Assembly: GCA_023229435.1 (NCBI GenBank)
Contig: JALNZF010000020.1
Coordinates: 1 to 58,079, forward strand
Length of the DNA stretch: 58,079 nucleotides
Source: Nitrospirota bacterium
Lineage (GTDB): Bacteria; Nitrospirota; UBA9217
Reading direction: 5' to 3'
In this document: one piece after another, positions 33,149 through 40,875 of the stretch
How the letters are laid out: the number at the start of each line of letters is the position of its first letter
Position numbering within the stretch: position 1 is the stretch's first letter
Program-made: the position numbers and the translations under genes
Notes under the pieces: model-generated
What the model saw: only the letters and a program-made list of their open reading frames with translations
Database searches by the model: none
What the model was told of the DNA's origin: nothing

Positions 33149-33787
33149 ATGAGTATCACGATATTCGCATCTGGGAAAATTGCATGTATTGGTGACATCC
33201 CGCGTTTGATCGCCGACTTGAAACGAGTCGCTGGGGAACATAATTGGGGATATCACGTCATAGACGATGACTTTGATACGTATCCGAACGCCGTATTGAC
33301 TCCACGCAGCGGAGACGATTCGGCCGCGGTCATCGAGGGGTCGTTAGGTCTGAAGGGTATCGTTATGAATGTTGGCCTGGGAGCGGAGCCGCTGGCGATT
33401 CTCTTTGATCGTTCCGGGGTGTTGACGGACATGCTACAGCAGGTCTCCTGGATTCACAACAATGGGCAAGGCGAGCGCTTTACTATGTGTAAGACGCAGT
33501 TCGCGGGCATCAAGTCCCATATCCGCGTCATCGAACTTCTGGACGGTCTTAAACAGAGCTATATTCCCGGCCTCATTGTGAACGACGAAGGGGACTATTG
33601 GGAAAGCCGTGACCGGAGAATCTTAGCCGAAAAACGCATCTTCCTTGGGCAGTGCCTGCGCCACGCCGAGAAGGTGATCTCCGGCATTGAGATTTGCGGC
33701 GATGATGTACAGGACACAGAAACTATTGCGTCCCACATTGAGGACGCGTTGTTGAAAGCGGATGAGGAAGACTCTTCGCAACATTAA
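33149..33787 (+). CDS. unknown protein of the defence-like block
   Basis: A 212-residue soluble protein I do not recognise. Visible marks are an N-terminal I-T-I-F-A-S-G-K strand, a conserved-looking L-T-P-R-S-G-D-D motif, G-L-K-G-I-V-M-N-V-G-L-G-A-E-P-L and L-F-D-R-S-G-V-L-T-D-M, and an acidic C-terminus. No catalytic motif can be named. GAGG lies 8 bases before the ATG. It follows the HNH candidate on the same strand with a 93-base gap. Composition is intermediate between the HNH gene and the core genes. Confidence 0.6.
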   Translation: MSITIFASGKIACIGDIPRLIADLKRVAGEHNWGYHVIDDDFDTYPNAVLTPRSGDDSAAVIEGSLGLKGIVMNVGLGAEPLAILFDRSGVLTDMLQQVSWIHNNGQGERFTMCKTQFAGIKSHIRVIELLDGLKQSYIPGLIVNDEGDYWESRDRRILAEKRIFLGQCLRHAEKVISGIEICGDDVQDTETIASHIEDALLKADEEDSSQH

Positions 33788-33969
33788 AACAATCCGCAAG
33801 TTATTTTAATGCAAACCATTCATTGTACACAAAAGCTGCGGAAAGAACTCAGTGAGCAACACGCGACTTTCGCGCCATCCGAGACTCAACACGGACTTCT
33901 TGGACCATGGCATACAAACCTGATCAGGATCGAGAGTTGGAAGTGCGTCCTATTCATGGTTTTTATCAA

Positions 33970-33999
33970 TTGACCCCTCCTCCCCCGTTGGTATAGAAT
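33970..33999 (+). promoter_or_regulatory. possible promoter of the deacetylase gene
   Basis: TTGACC (33970-33975), 18-base spacer and TAGAAT (33994-33999), with ATG at 34009. The untranslated leader would be only a few bases, and no ribosome-binding site is present. Confidence 0.5.
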
Positions 34000-34008
34000 G
34001 ACCGTACT

Positions 34009-34716
34009 ATGGTTCAGTTGCGGTTTCACGCAAAATTTCTGATGCTCGTCCTCGGAAGCCTTCTCATCCTTTTATGTGTCTGCTTCACCTGCGTCGCTGA
34101 CAGCCTCATTATCGAGCACGGCCGCAGGGACTCCCGTGAGATTGCCATTACCTTCGATGCCTGCCCCACGACCTTGCATGATGAGTATGACGAAAAGGTC
34201 ATCGAGGTCCTTCTTGGGAAACAGGTTCCTGCTACACTCTTTCTGAGCGGACGGTGGGTGGAGAAGAACCCGGAAAAGGCAAAGTACCTCGCGGCCCAGT
34301 CGCAGTTCGAGCTCGCATCCCACGGTTACTATCATCCCCATTTGCTTGAAAAGGACGATGCGCGGATATTGCGGGAACTGAAGCGGACGCAGGCGATCAT
34401 CAATAAGACGACCGGCAGGTCACCGCGCTATTTTCGGCCGCCGTACGGCGAGGTTGATGGGCGGATCGCCACTATCGCAAAGACAGCCGGACTCACGACC
34501 ATCCAGTATGATATCGCATCTGGAGACCCGGATGCGGGTCTCTCGCCGCAGAGAATCGTCCGCGGCATCCTGCGTGACGCCAAAGGCGGGAGCATCATCG
34601 TGTTCCATATGAACCGGAAAGGAGTTCACACCGCGGAGGTCCTGCCGGACATTATTGATGGATTACGAAAGCAGGGATTTACGCTCGTGACCGTGGGAGA
34701 ACTGCTGAAAAAGTGA
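34009..34716 (+). CDS. secreted polysaccharide deacetylase (NodB domain)
   Basis: A 235-residue CE4-type deacetylase. An N-terminal hydrophobic segment (about residues 10-27) is a signal peptide or anchor. The motifs are T-F-D-A-C-P (motif 1), S-H-G-Y-Y-H-P-H (motif 2, metal histidines), R-P-P-Y-G (motif 3) and V-F-H-M-N (motif 5). Motif 1 has Ala where most CE4 enzymes have a second, metal-binding Asp. It probably removes acetyl groups from a cell-surface glycan or peptidoglycan; the substrate is unknown. Confidence 0.85.
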   Translation: MVQLRFHAKFLMLVLGSLLILLCVCFTCVADSLIIEHGRRDSREIAITFDACPTTLHDEYDEKVIEVLLGKQVPATLFLSGRWVEKNPEKAKYLAAQSQFELASHGYYHPHLLEKDDARILRELKRTQAIINKTTGRSPRYFRPPYGEVDGRIATIAKTAGLTTIQYDIASGDPDAGLSPQRIVRGILRDAKGGSIIVFHMNRKGVHTAEVLPDIIDGLRKQGFTLVTVGELLKK

Positions 34717-34748
34717 AAGGGAAAATTGGGACAATCTGGAACCTTGAT

Positions 34749-34854
34749 TTACCACAAAGACACGAAGTCACGAAGAAAGGCTTGAGCGGTTTTGGTGTTT
34801 GTTGCACTCGCATAGTTTCAGGAAGTTCTTAGTGTCTTTGTGCCTTCGTGGTAA
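34749..34854. repeat. 106-bp inverted repeat of the ACCACAAAGACACGAAG family
   Basis: TTACCACAAAGACACGAAGTCACGAAG (34749-34775) and CTTAGTGTCTTTGTGCCTTCGTGGTAA (34828-34854) are imperfect inverted copies around a gene-free centre. It looks like a complete copy of an element whose single arms are seen at about 8291-8320 and 10074-10100. Confidence 0.65.
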
Positions 34855-34917
34855 TATTCTATTTTCGTTTGTTTAATTCTCTCTCTAAAAACCCCTCGCA
34901 TTTCCCGCCCGTTCGGT

Positions 34918-34923
34918 TATAAT
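34918..34923 (+). promoter_or_regulatory. -10 element close to the dusB start
   Basis: A perfect TATAAT, 7 bases before the ATG at 34931. The -35 side is poor and no Shine-Dalgarno lies between. Confidence 0.45.
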
Positions 34924-34930
34924 ATCCCCC

Positions 34931-35932
34931 ATGCAGATACGAGAGATGCTCAAGATCAACCCCCTTGTGCTCGCGCCCATGGCCGGCATTTCGGACTTTC
35001 CGTTCCGCAGGATCTGCAAGGAGCTCGGCGCGGGACTCGTTTTCTCAGAGATGGTGAGCGTCGAAGCGCTGATCCGGGAGCACAAGCGCACCCACGGCAT
35101 GCTCCGCACCGATCCGGCCGAGCGCCCTGTCGTGTTCCAGATCTTCGGATCCAAACCCGCGTCCATGGCTGAGGCAGCGCACATCGTATCGCAGGGGGAG
35201 GTCGATTTTATCGACATCAACATGGGTTGCCCGGTGCCGAAGATCCTGAAGTCCGGCGCCGGCGCAGCGCTTTTGCGCGATCTCGGACTTGCCAAAGAGA
35301 TCATGGCGGCCGTCGTGGGAGCGTCAAAAGTTCCGGTCCTGGTCAAGATGCGGCTCGGCTGGGATGCAAAGAACATCGTGGCAGTGGACGTGGCGCAGGC
35401 CGCCGAATCAGCGGGCGTCGCCGCCGTGACCGTGCATGCGAGGACCAAAGCGCAGGGCTTCTCGGGCCATGCTGACTGGGACATGATCAAAGTCGTAAAG
35501 AAGTCCGTCGGCATACCGGTCATCGGGAACGGCGATGTGCGCTCCGGGCAGGACGCGAAGAGGATGATGGACGAGACAGGATGCGATGGGGTCATGATCG
35601 CACGGGCGATCCAGGGATATCCGTGGATCTTCCGCGAAGCACGGCAGTATCTCGAAACCGGCCTCGCGCCTGCCTGCCCTTCCCTTGAAGAGCGTCACGC
35701 GACCATGCTCCGCCATCTGAACGATATGGTCAAACTGCTCGGCGAAAATGTCGGCGTGCGCGAAATGCGCAAACATCTCTGCTGGTACACGAAAGGCCTG
35801 CATGGCGCCGCGGAGTTCAGAACAACGATCAATCATCTGGCGACCGTTCAGGAGGTAAGGCGGGAGATCGGGGAATACTTCGAATGCCTGCAGCAGGGCG
35901 TCACGGCAGTTCACCAGGCATCTTGTTCGTAA
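34931..35932 (+). CDS. dusB: tRNA-dihydrouridine synthase
   Basis: Reduces uridine to dihydrouridine in the tRNA D-loop with FMN and NADPH. The 333-residue TIM barrel shows L-A-P-M-A-G-I-S-D-F-P-F-R, the N-M-G-C-P loop with the catalytic Cys, L-V-K-M-R-L-G-W, the V-H-A-R-T segment and the FMN-binding I-G-N-G-D-V. The C-terminal helical domain is present. DusB is the usual type in this size class. Confidence 0.93.
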   Translation: MQIREMLKINPLVLAPMAGISDFPFRRICKELGAGLVFSEMVSVEALIREHKRTHGMLRTDPAERPVVFQIFGSKPASMAEAAHIVSQGEVDFIDINMGCPVPKILKSGAGAALLRDLGLAKEIMAAVVGASKVPVLVKMRLGWDAKNIVAVDVAQAAESAGVAAVTVHARTKAQGFSGHADWDMIKVVKKSVGIPVIGNGDVRSGQDAKRMMDETGCDGVMIARAIQGYPWIFREARQYLETGLAPACPSLEERHATMLRHLNDMVKLLGENVGVREMRKHLCWYTKGLHGAAEFRTTINHLATVQEVRREIGEYFECLQQGVTAVHQASCS

Positions 35933-35973
35933 AAACAACTTCGTCTAATCAAGACGATCCGAAGGGTGTACTT

Positions 35974-36360
35974 ATGTCAGTGAAGGACTCACGACCAGAG
36001 AACGACGAACAGGAGCGGATCATCGCCGAAGTGCGGCACAATCGTGAACTCCGGGAGAAGACCTATCGGGACCAGGCGCTCAAGCTGTACCCTTCGATCT
36101 GCGCGCGGTGCGGACGTGAATTCGCGGGGAAAAAACTCCGCGAACTCACGGTCCATCATAAGGACCATGATCACGACAACAATCCGCCTGACGGCAGCAA
36201 CTGGGAGCTGCTCTGTCTTTACTGCCACGATATTGAGCACCAGGAGTATCTGGATGAAGAATCGTTCGGCGAGACGAAGCCGGGCGGCAATAAAGAGGCG
36301 TCCGCCACGCACAAACCCTTCGCTGCCCTCGAAGCGTTACTGAAGAACAAGAAGAAGTAA
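35974..36360 (+). CDS. YajD-type HNH nuclease
   Basis: A 128-residue protein with an HNH domain: C-A-R-C-G-R-E-F, then V-H-H-K-D-H-D-H-D-N-N-P, then W-E-L-L-C-L-Y-C-H-D-I-E-H. This is the YajD arrangement, a small HNH nuclease of unknown role. The start at 35974 (MSVKDSR) is set by AAGGG 7 bases upstream; longer frames overlap dusB. Located 41 bases after dusB. Confidence 0.85.
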   Translation: MSVKDSRPENDEQERIIAEVRHNRELREKTYRDQALKLYPSICARCGREFAGKKLRELTVHHKDHDHDNNPPDGSNWELLCLYCHDIEHQEYLDEESFGETKPGGNKEASATHKPFAALEALLKNKKK

Positions 36361-36422
36361 ACCCCGTTAGAGAGCTCCGTTCTCTAGCGATGACAGGAGT
36401 CGGCGGCATTCTCTAACGGGGT
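36361..36422. repeat. inverted repeat ACCCCGTTAGAGA / TCTCTAACGGGGT
   Basis: Two perfect 13-base inverted arms (36361-36373 and 36410-36422) enclose 36 bases with a second GAGAGCTCCGTTCTC symmetry. The element begins one base after the stop codon of the HNH gene and lies between convergent genes. Confidence 0.7.
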
Positions 36423-36468
36423 AAAACCATGATCGTTATTCGCAGATTGCAGGGGCCTGACCCATGGT

Positions 36469-36801
36469 TCACTTGCCCGCTTTCGATTCGAGGGCATAGT
36501 TGAAGAGGTCCCGGCACATGTGGAGCCTTTTTAAATAGATCTTTTTCTGCGTTTCATCAAGTTTTTCGATGCGCGGCCTCAACGCATCGCACCGGCTGAC
36601 AAGATCCTTCAATTCCTCGGGCGTACCTAACATGGCGTCCTGGGTCTGAGAACAGATTTCCTCGAACTCCTTCTTCCAGTCATCCTGTGCAACGGCGGCC
36701 GCCGGAGAGGCAAGCAGGAAATCGGAAAAGACCGCTATGCCGGAGAGCACCGATAGTGCGATGACCAGCGTGATCACAAGACTGCCTTGTTTGTTCTTCA
36801 T
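36469..36801 (-). CDS. small secreted protein of unknown function
   Basis: A 110-residue protein. The start at 36801 (MKNKQGSLV) follows GGGAG at good distance. Residues about 7-30 form a signal peptide ending near S-P-A-A-A-V-A-Q. The mature part is a helical, charged domain with three cysteines. No family recognised. It directly follows the hexahaem cytochrome gene on the same strand (132-base gap), so a periplasmic accessory role is possible. Confidence 0.6.
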   Translation of the reverse strand: MKNKQGSLVITLVIALSVLSGIAVFSDFLLASPAAAVAQDDWKKEFEEICSQTQDAMLGTPEELKDLVSRCDALRPRIEKLDETQKKIYLKRLHMCRDLFNYALESKAGK

Positions 36802-36933
36802 ACGATCTCCCCGGTTTTGTTGATAAATCGGCTCGCAGGCTTGCACGCTTTCACGCTGACAGAAAAAAATAGATTTTCGTGTTCGGAGCCTGCCCTCCCC
36901 GATAGAGATGCCGCGCAAGCATGTCGAGTCTTT

Positions 36934-37755
36934 TTATCCTTCAACCTGCTTGGTATGGCATCGCTGGCAGTCAAGCGTTGGAAACGCCACTTTGCCGTGG
37001 CACACGCCGCAGTATTTCCCCTCAAATATCTCCATCATGGAGTATTTCATGTCCCCCTTTTTCACGCTGATGAATATCTCGGGATGGCACAGTTCGCATC
37101 CGTTCCAAACCGCGTGTTTTTTGTGGGAAAAAATGATGGTGGGCATCCCTTCTATCTTCGCCTCGATGGGCATATCCTTGATGGGCTTGTCTTTTTTCAT
37201 GGCAAAGGCCTGTCGCTTGATGGACACGCCTTCGAGGAAATCCAGGGGCTTGACGAGCCCCATTTCTTCGGCCAGTTCCCAGTTTATGCCGTTCCCGAAC
37301 CGTTCTTTCGGCAGCTTGCCGGTGAATTCAGCGAACTCGTATTCCCGTTTCACATTCGTCCCCAACGAATGGCACCGATCGCATCGTTTCTCGTTTTCAG
37401 CAACCGGCTTTTTCGAACACGCCTCAAACATCTTTGCGATCCCGGGGAAAGACCGCTTTCCGTTATGGCATGCCCCGCAGTAATAACCGCTCATGTTGTC
37501 GGCAGCCTTGATATCGGTACCGCCCGCTTTCATGGCAAATCCAATGTCCACATGACAAAGCCTGCAGGTGAACTTTGCCCGATGAAGCCAGTGGTTAAAC
37601 ACCACGGGGGCCAGGCCTGCTTTCTCGGAGTGATTATTCAGCAACACCATGCCGTAAATATTGGCCGGGGTTCGCTTTTTCTTCGTTCCTGTCTGCGCCA
37701 GGGTAATTCCGGAACACACTATGATACACAGGATTATCAGAACCGCTTTTTTCAT
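36934..37755 (-). CDS. periplasmic hexahaem c-type cytochrome
   Basis: A 273-residue protein with a signal peptide (about residues 1-20) and six CxxCH haem sites at 64-68, 93-97, 125-129, 220-224, 249-253 and 263-267. The sites form two groups of three, each led by an F-x-H-x-x-H segment (F-N-H-W-L-H and F-S-H-K-K-H). This suggests two c7-like trihaem domains joined by a haem-free linker (about 130-205). It probably carries electrons in the periplasm. Haem attachment would need a cytochrome c maturation system; ccdA is at 17111. Confidence 0.88.
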   Translation of the reverse strand: MKKAVLIILCIIVCSGITLAQTGTKKKRTPANIYGMVLLNNHSEKAGLAPVVFNHWLHRAKFTCRLCHVDIGFAMKAGGTDIKAADNMSGYYCGACHNGKRSFPGIAKMFEACSKKPVAENEKRCDRCHSLGTNVKREYEFAEFTGKLPKERFGNGINWELAEEMGLVKPLDFLEGVSIKRQAFAMKKDKPIKDMPIEAKIEGMPTIIFSHKKHAVWNGCELCHPEIFISVKKGDMKYSMMEIFEGKYCGVCHGKVAFPTLDCQRCHTKQVEG

Positions 37756-38140
37756 GGGTCATTCCTCCTAGTTCTTCAGAGTCGCGATGATGATGAGGAC
37801 AATTGAATATCGTGTCAGATGCAATGGTGACTGCCAACTGGTGAATATCGGTTTGGGATATGATCTTACTGTCCGGTATGTTTTACAGTTTATCAAATGC
37901 GAGAAGAAAGGTCAATCAACAGTTCGAATAGTGTTTAACACTACGATTATAATGTCTTCTAAAATCATGATTTTAATGCGGAAGGCCTTAGTACACAAAC
38001 TCAATATCCGCAGGCGTTGATGACGCGGTCTTACGTCAATTCGAGCTCGCCCCGGGTAACAACGCGCAACAAGAATAGGCTCAAGAATGGAAGTGCGGCA
38101 AAACAGGGTCCCGGGAAAGCGATGCGGATGTTTTCGTGCG
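37756..38140. other. gene-free region upstream of the cytochrome gene
   Basis: This 385-base spacer lies between the divergently oriented start of the cytochrome gene and the end of uup. It is AT-rich, with a probable promoter at 37887-37915 (minus). Open frames inside have no support. Confidence 0.4.
37887..37915 (-). promoter_or_regulatory. candidate promoter of the cytochrome gene
   Basis: On the minus strand TTGACC (37915-37910), 17-base spacer, TAAACT (37892-37887). The start would be about 125 bases upstream of the ATG. The -10 matches only four of six positions. Confidence 0.35.
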
Positions 38141-40036
38141 CTACCCCTTCAGCGCCTCCAGCTCATTCCAGCGCTTGTATACTTCAGCCAGTTCTTTTTC
38201 AACCGCTTCAAGCCGTGCCTTTGTGTCAGCCACCTTGTTGCCGCTCCCGCGATAAAAGGCCGGGGCAGCCATGGTCGTGATGATCTGCTGCTGTTCGGCA
38301 TCGAGCTTTTCAATACGCTGCGGTAATGTCTCAAGCTCTTTTTGTTCTTTAAAGCTCAGCTTGCGCGGCTTCGCTTTTTTAATATCGGGCACAACATTTT
38401 TTTCCCCTGTCCTGACCGGTGCCGCGGGCACTTCACGTTTCCACTGCCTCTGACGGAGCCAGTCGTCATATCCGCCGACGTATTCATTCACCCTGCCGTC
38501 GCCCTCGAACACGAGTGTGCTGGTGACAACATCGTTGATGAACGCGCGGTCGTGGCTCACGAGCAGCACCGTGCCGGGATAGTCCATGAGCAGCTCTTCA
38601 AGCAGGTCGAGGGTCTCAATGTCGAGATCGTTCGTGGGCTCATCGAGCACCAGGACGTTCGAGGGCCGGGTAAAGAGCTTCGCGAGCAGGAGACGGTTGC
38701 GCTCGCCGCCGGACAGTACCTTCACCGGGCTGCGCGCGCGGGCGGGCGCGAACAGAAAATCCTGCAAATAGCCGATGACATGCCGCCGGTTGCCGTTGAT
38801 GGTCACGTGGTCGCTGCCGTTCGCGACGTTGTCCTGAACGGTCTTCTCATCATCGAGTTGTTCGCGGTGCTGGTCGAGGTATGCCACTTCAATATTCGTG
38901 CCGTGTTTCACCCTGCCTGCGCGGGGGGTCAGTTCCCCCAGCAGGATCTTGAGCAGCGTGGTTTTGCCCGAGCCGTTCGGCCCGATAATGCCGATCTTGT
39001 CCCCACGGATGATGGTCGTGGACAGGTCGCGGATGACAACAGTGCCGTTGTAGCTGTGGGTGACCCCTGTCGCCTCGATCACCAGCTTGCCCGTGCGCTC
39101 CGCATCCTGCATCTGCATGCGCGCCGCGCCGATCACCTCACGCCGCTCGCTCCTGGTCCTGCGCAGCTCCTTGAGCGCACGCACGCGGCCTTCGTTCCTT
39201 GTCCTGCGCGCCTTGACGCCCTGGCGGATCCATACCTCTTCAGCCGCAAGCTTTTTATCGAACTTCGCGTTCTCCACAACCTCGGAATCGAGCGCTGCCT
39301 GTTTCAGTTCAAGATAGGCCTGGTAATTGCCTGGCCAGCTCGTGAGCCTGCCGCGGTCAAGATCAACGATGCGCGTTGCAAGCTTCTGGAGCAGCATGCG
39401 GTCGTGGGTCACGAAAAGCAGGGTCCCGCCGAAGGTCAGCAGAAATTCTTCGAGCCAGGCAATGGCATCGATGTCCAGGTGGTTCGTGGGCTCGTCCAGC
39501 AGCAGCAGGTCCGGCGCGCCTGCCAGCGCCCTGGCCAGCAGAACACGCCGTTTGAGCCCGCCCGAGAGTTCCGAGAACTCAGCGTCTTCGGGCAGCTTGA
39601 GCCGGGTCAGGATCTCATCAACGCGCTGCTGCATCTGCCAGCCGCCGGCTGACTCGAACTTGTGCTGCACATCCTCGAGCTCCGCCATCAGCTTCTCGCT
39701 GTGGTCGTGGGCCAGTCTGGCGCTCACATGATGATATGCCGCAAGCAGCTTCCCCTGCTCGCCGAACGCGCTCGAGACAACATCGAACACGCTGCCGAAG
39801 AGCGCCTGCGGAACCTCCTGCGTCAAGAGCGTGATCTTCACCCCTTGCTGAAAAACGATCTTGCCGCCGTCGGGTTGGATCTCGCCCGTAATAAGCTTCA
39901 TGACCGTGGACTTGCCCGTACCGTTCCGTCCGACCAGACAGACCCGCTCCCCGCAGTCGATCGAGAGATCGACGCCTTCGAGCAGCAATGGACCGCCGAA
40001 ACTGACCTTGACGTCCTGTAAACTTACCAATGCCAT
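38141..40036 (-). CDS. uup: ABC-F family ATPase (Uup-like)
   Basis: A 631-residue ABC-F protein with two ATPase cassettes and no membrane helices. Walker A motifs are G36-R-N-G-T-G-K-S-T and G-P-N-G-S-G-K-T-T; signature motifs are L-S-G-G-L-K-R-R and L-S-G-G-E-R-N-R; Walker B ends in L-L-D-E-P-T-N and L-D-E-P-T-N-D. A linker helix pair lies between the cassettes, and a C-terminal coiled coil (about 555-631) is typical of Uup, which acts on ribosomes and branched DNA. Its 5' and 3' neighbours face away, so it is monocistronic. Confidence 0.9.
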   Translation of the reverse strand: MALVSLQDVKVSFGGPLLLEGVDLSIDCGERVCLVGRNGTGKSTVMKLITGEIQPDGGKIVFQQGVKITLLTQEVPQALFGSVFDVVSSAFGEQGKLLAAYHHVSARLAHDHSEKLMAELEDVQHKFESAGGWQMQQRVDEILTRLKLPEDAEFSELSGGLKRRVLLARALAGAPDLLLLDEPTNHLDIDAIAWLEEFLLTFGGTLLFVTHDRMLLQKLATRIVDLDRGRLTSWPGNYQAYLELKQAALDSEVVENAKFDKKLAAEEVWIRQGVKARRTRNEGRVRALKELRRTRSERREVIGAARMQMQDAERTGKLVIEATGVTHSYNGTVVIRDLSTTIIRGDKIGIIGPNGSGKTTLLKILLGELTPRAGRVKHGTNIEVAYLDQHREQLDDEKTVQDNVANGSDHVTINGNRRHVIGYLQDFLFAPARARSPVKVLSGGERNRLLLAKLFTRPSNVLVLDEPTNDLDIETLDLLEELLMDYPGTVLLVSHDRAFINDVVTSTLVFEGDGRVNEYVGGYDDWLRQRQWKREVPAAPVRTGEKNVVPDIKKAKPRKLSFKEQKELETLPQRIEKLDAEQQQIITTMAAPAFYRGSGNKVADTKARLEAVEKELAEVYKRWNELEALKG

Positions 40037-40184
40037 TCCATACCCCGTTCTTTATCACCGTGTTGCGCCCGCACAATGTACTCCGTGAATTGTTGAATTG
40101 CAACCGAAATCATGGCGAAATTTGAATCATCTCGCGTCCAGCCGCTGTCTTTCCGCGCTTGACCATGCACATTCCAAATATTTA

Positions 40185-40212
40185 TTGACAAAACAATATT
40201 TTCATATAGAAT
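40185..40212 (+). promoter_or_regulatory. promoter of the small membrane-protein operon
   Basis: TTGACA (40185-40190), 16-base spacer, TAGAAT (40207-40212), in an AT-rich stretch. The leader is about 50 bases and contains GGGAGG before the ATG at 40270. Confidence 0.7.
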
Positions 40213-40269
40213 TGATTATAATGCGTTAAATCGTTATATTTATTCTTTCCTGAGGGAGGTTGCCATACT

Positions 40270-40566
40270 ATGGAGACACTCTTTTTGGCTCTCAGCATTT
40301 CATCGATCGGGGTTATGCTCTATGCCCTGTATAAGGCGTTCATCCTCAGACATAGAGTACCGGGCGGCAAGGTCAGGTCGACGTGGAATATCTTGTCGGG
40401 TCTTATCGTGATGTTCACGGCCGGGTATCTTTCCACACCCTTCTTTCGCCTGCTCCCTCCGGAATTCAAAGACGTGCTCGTGGGCGTGATTTTTCTTTTT
40501 GGCGCGATCTTTGTCCTTATCGTGATCAAGTTGTTCTTTAAAATAATTGAGGACATCGGTCTATGA
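40270..40566 (+). CDS. small membrane protein of unknown function
   Basis: A 98-residue protein with three predicted membrane helices (about 2-24, 40-60 and 68-92). The loop after helix 1 is basic. No family recognised. GGGAGG lies 10 bases before the ATG. Its stop overlaps the start of the next gene (ATGA), so the two are translated together. Confidence 0.7.
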   Translation: METLFLALSISSIGVMLYALYKAFILRHRVPGGKVRSTWNILSGLIVMFTAGYLSTPFFRLLPPEFKDVLVGVIFLFGAIFVLIVIKLFFKIIEDIGL

Positions 40567-40820
40567 GTCCCGTGTCAAAAGAAATAGCAGATCACCTGAA
40601 GAGCGAGATCCGCGCGGTTATCGGCCAGAGCGCGAGCGAGCTGTTTCTCCGCCGGGTCGACACGATCCTTGACGAATGCTCTGCGGGTAAACTAACCGTT
40701 GCCCAAACGTGCGAGAAGGTCCAGAAATTAGTGTCCCTCTTCATCGACGAGGGCAAGGCTCGTGAGATCCACGCGCGTTGCGCCCCGATCATCACCAAGG
40801 AATCCGCGGCAGGAAATTAA
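40563..40820 (+). CDS. small helical protein of unknown function
   Basis: An 85-residue soluble, helical protein coupled to the membrane-protein gene by a 4-base overlap. It has two cysteines (C in D-E-C-S-A-G-K and H-A-R-C-A-P) and no known motif. The overlap suggests a partner of the membrane protein, but this is inference. Confidence 0.65.
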   Translation: MSPVSKEIADHLKSEIRAVIGQSASELFLRRVDTILDECSAGKLTVAQTCEKVQKLVSLFIDEGKAREIHARCAPIITKESAAGN

Positions 40821-40875
40821 GCGGTTCCTGCTGCTGCAAAGCCGTCATCCCGCCTGCAATGCTCTATTGAAAAAT

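Noticed and set aside
38342..39652. 436-residue plus-strand frame opposite uup
   Set aside because: Antisense shadow of an ABC-F gene with intact motifs.
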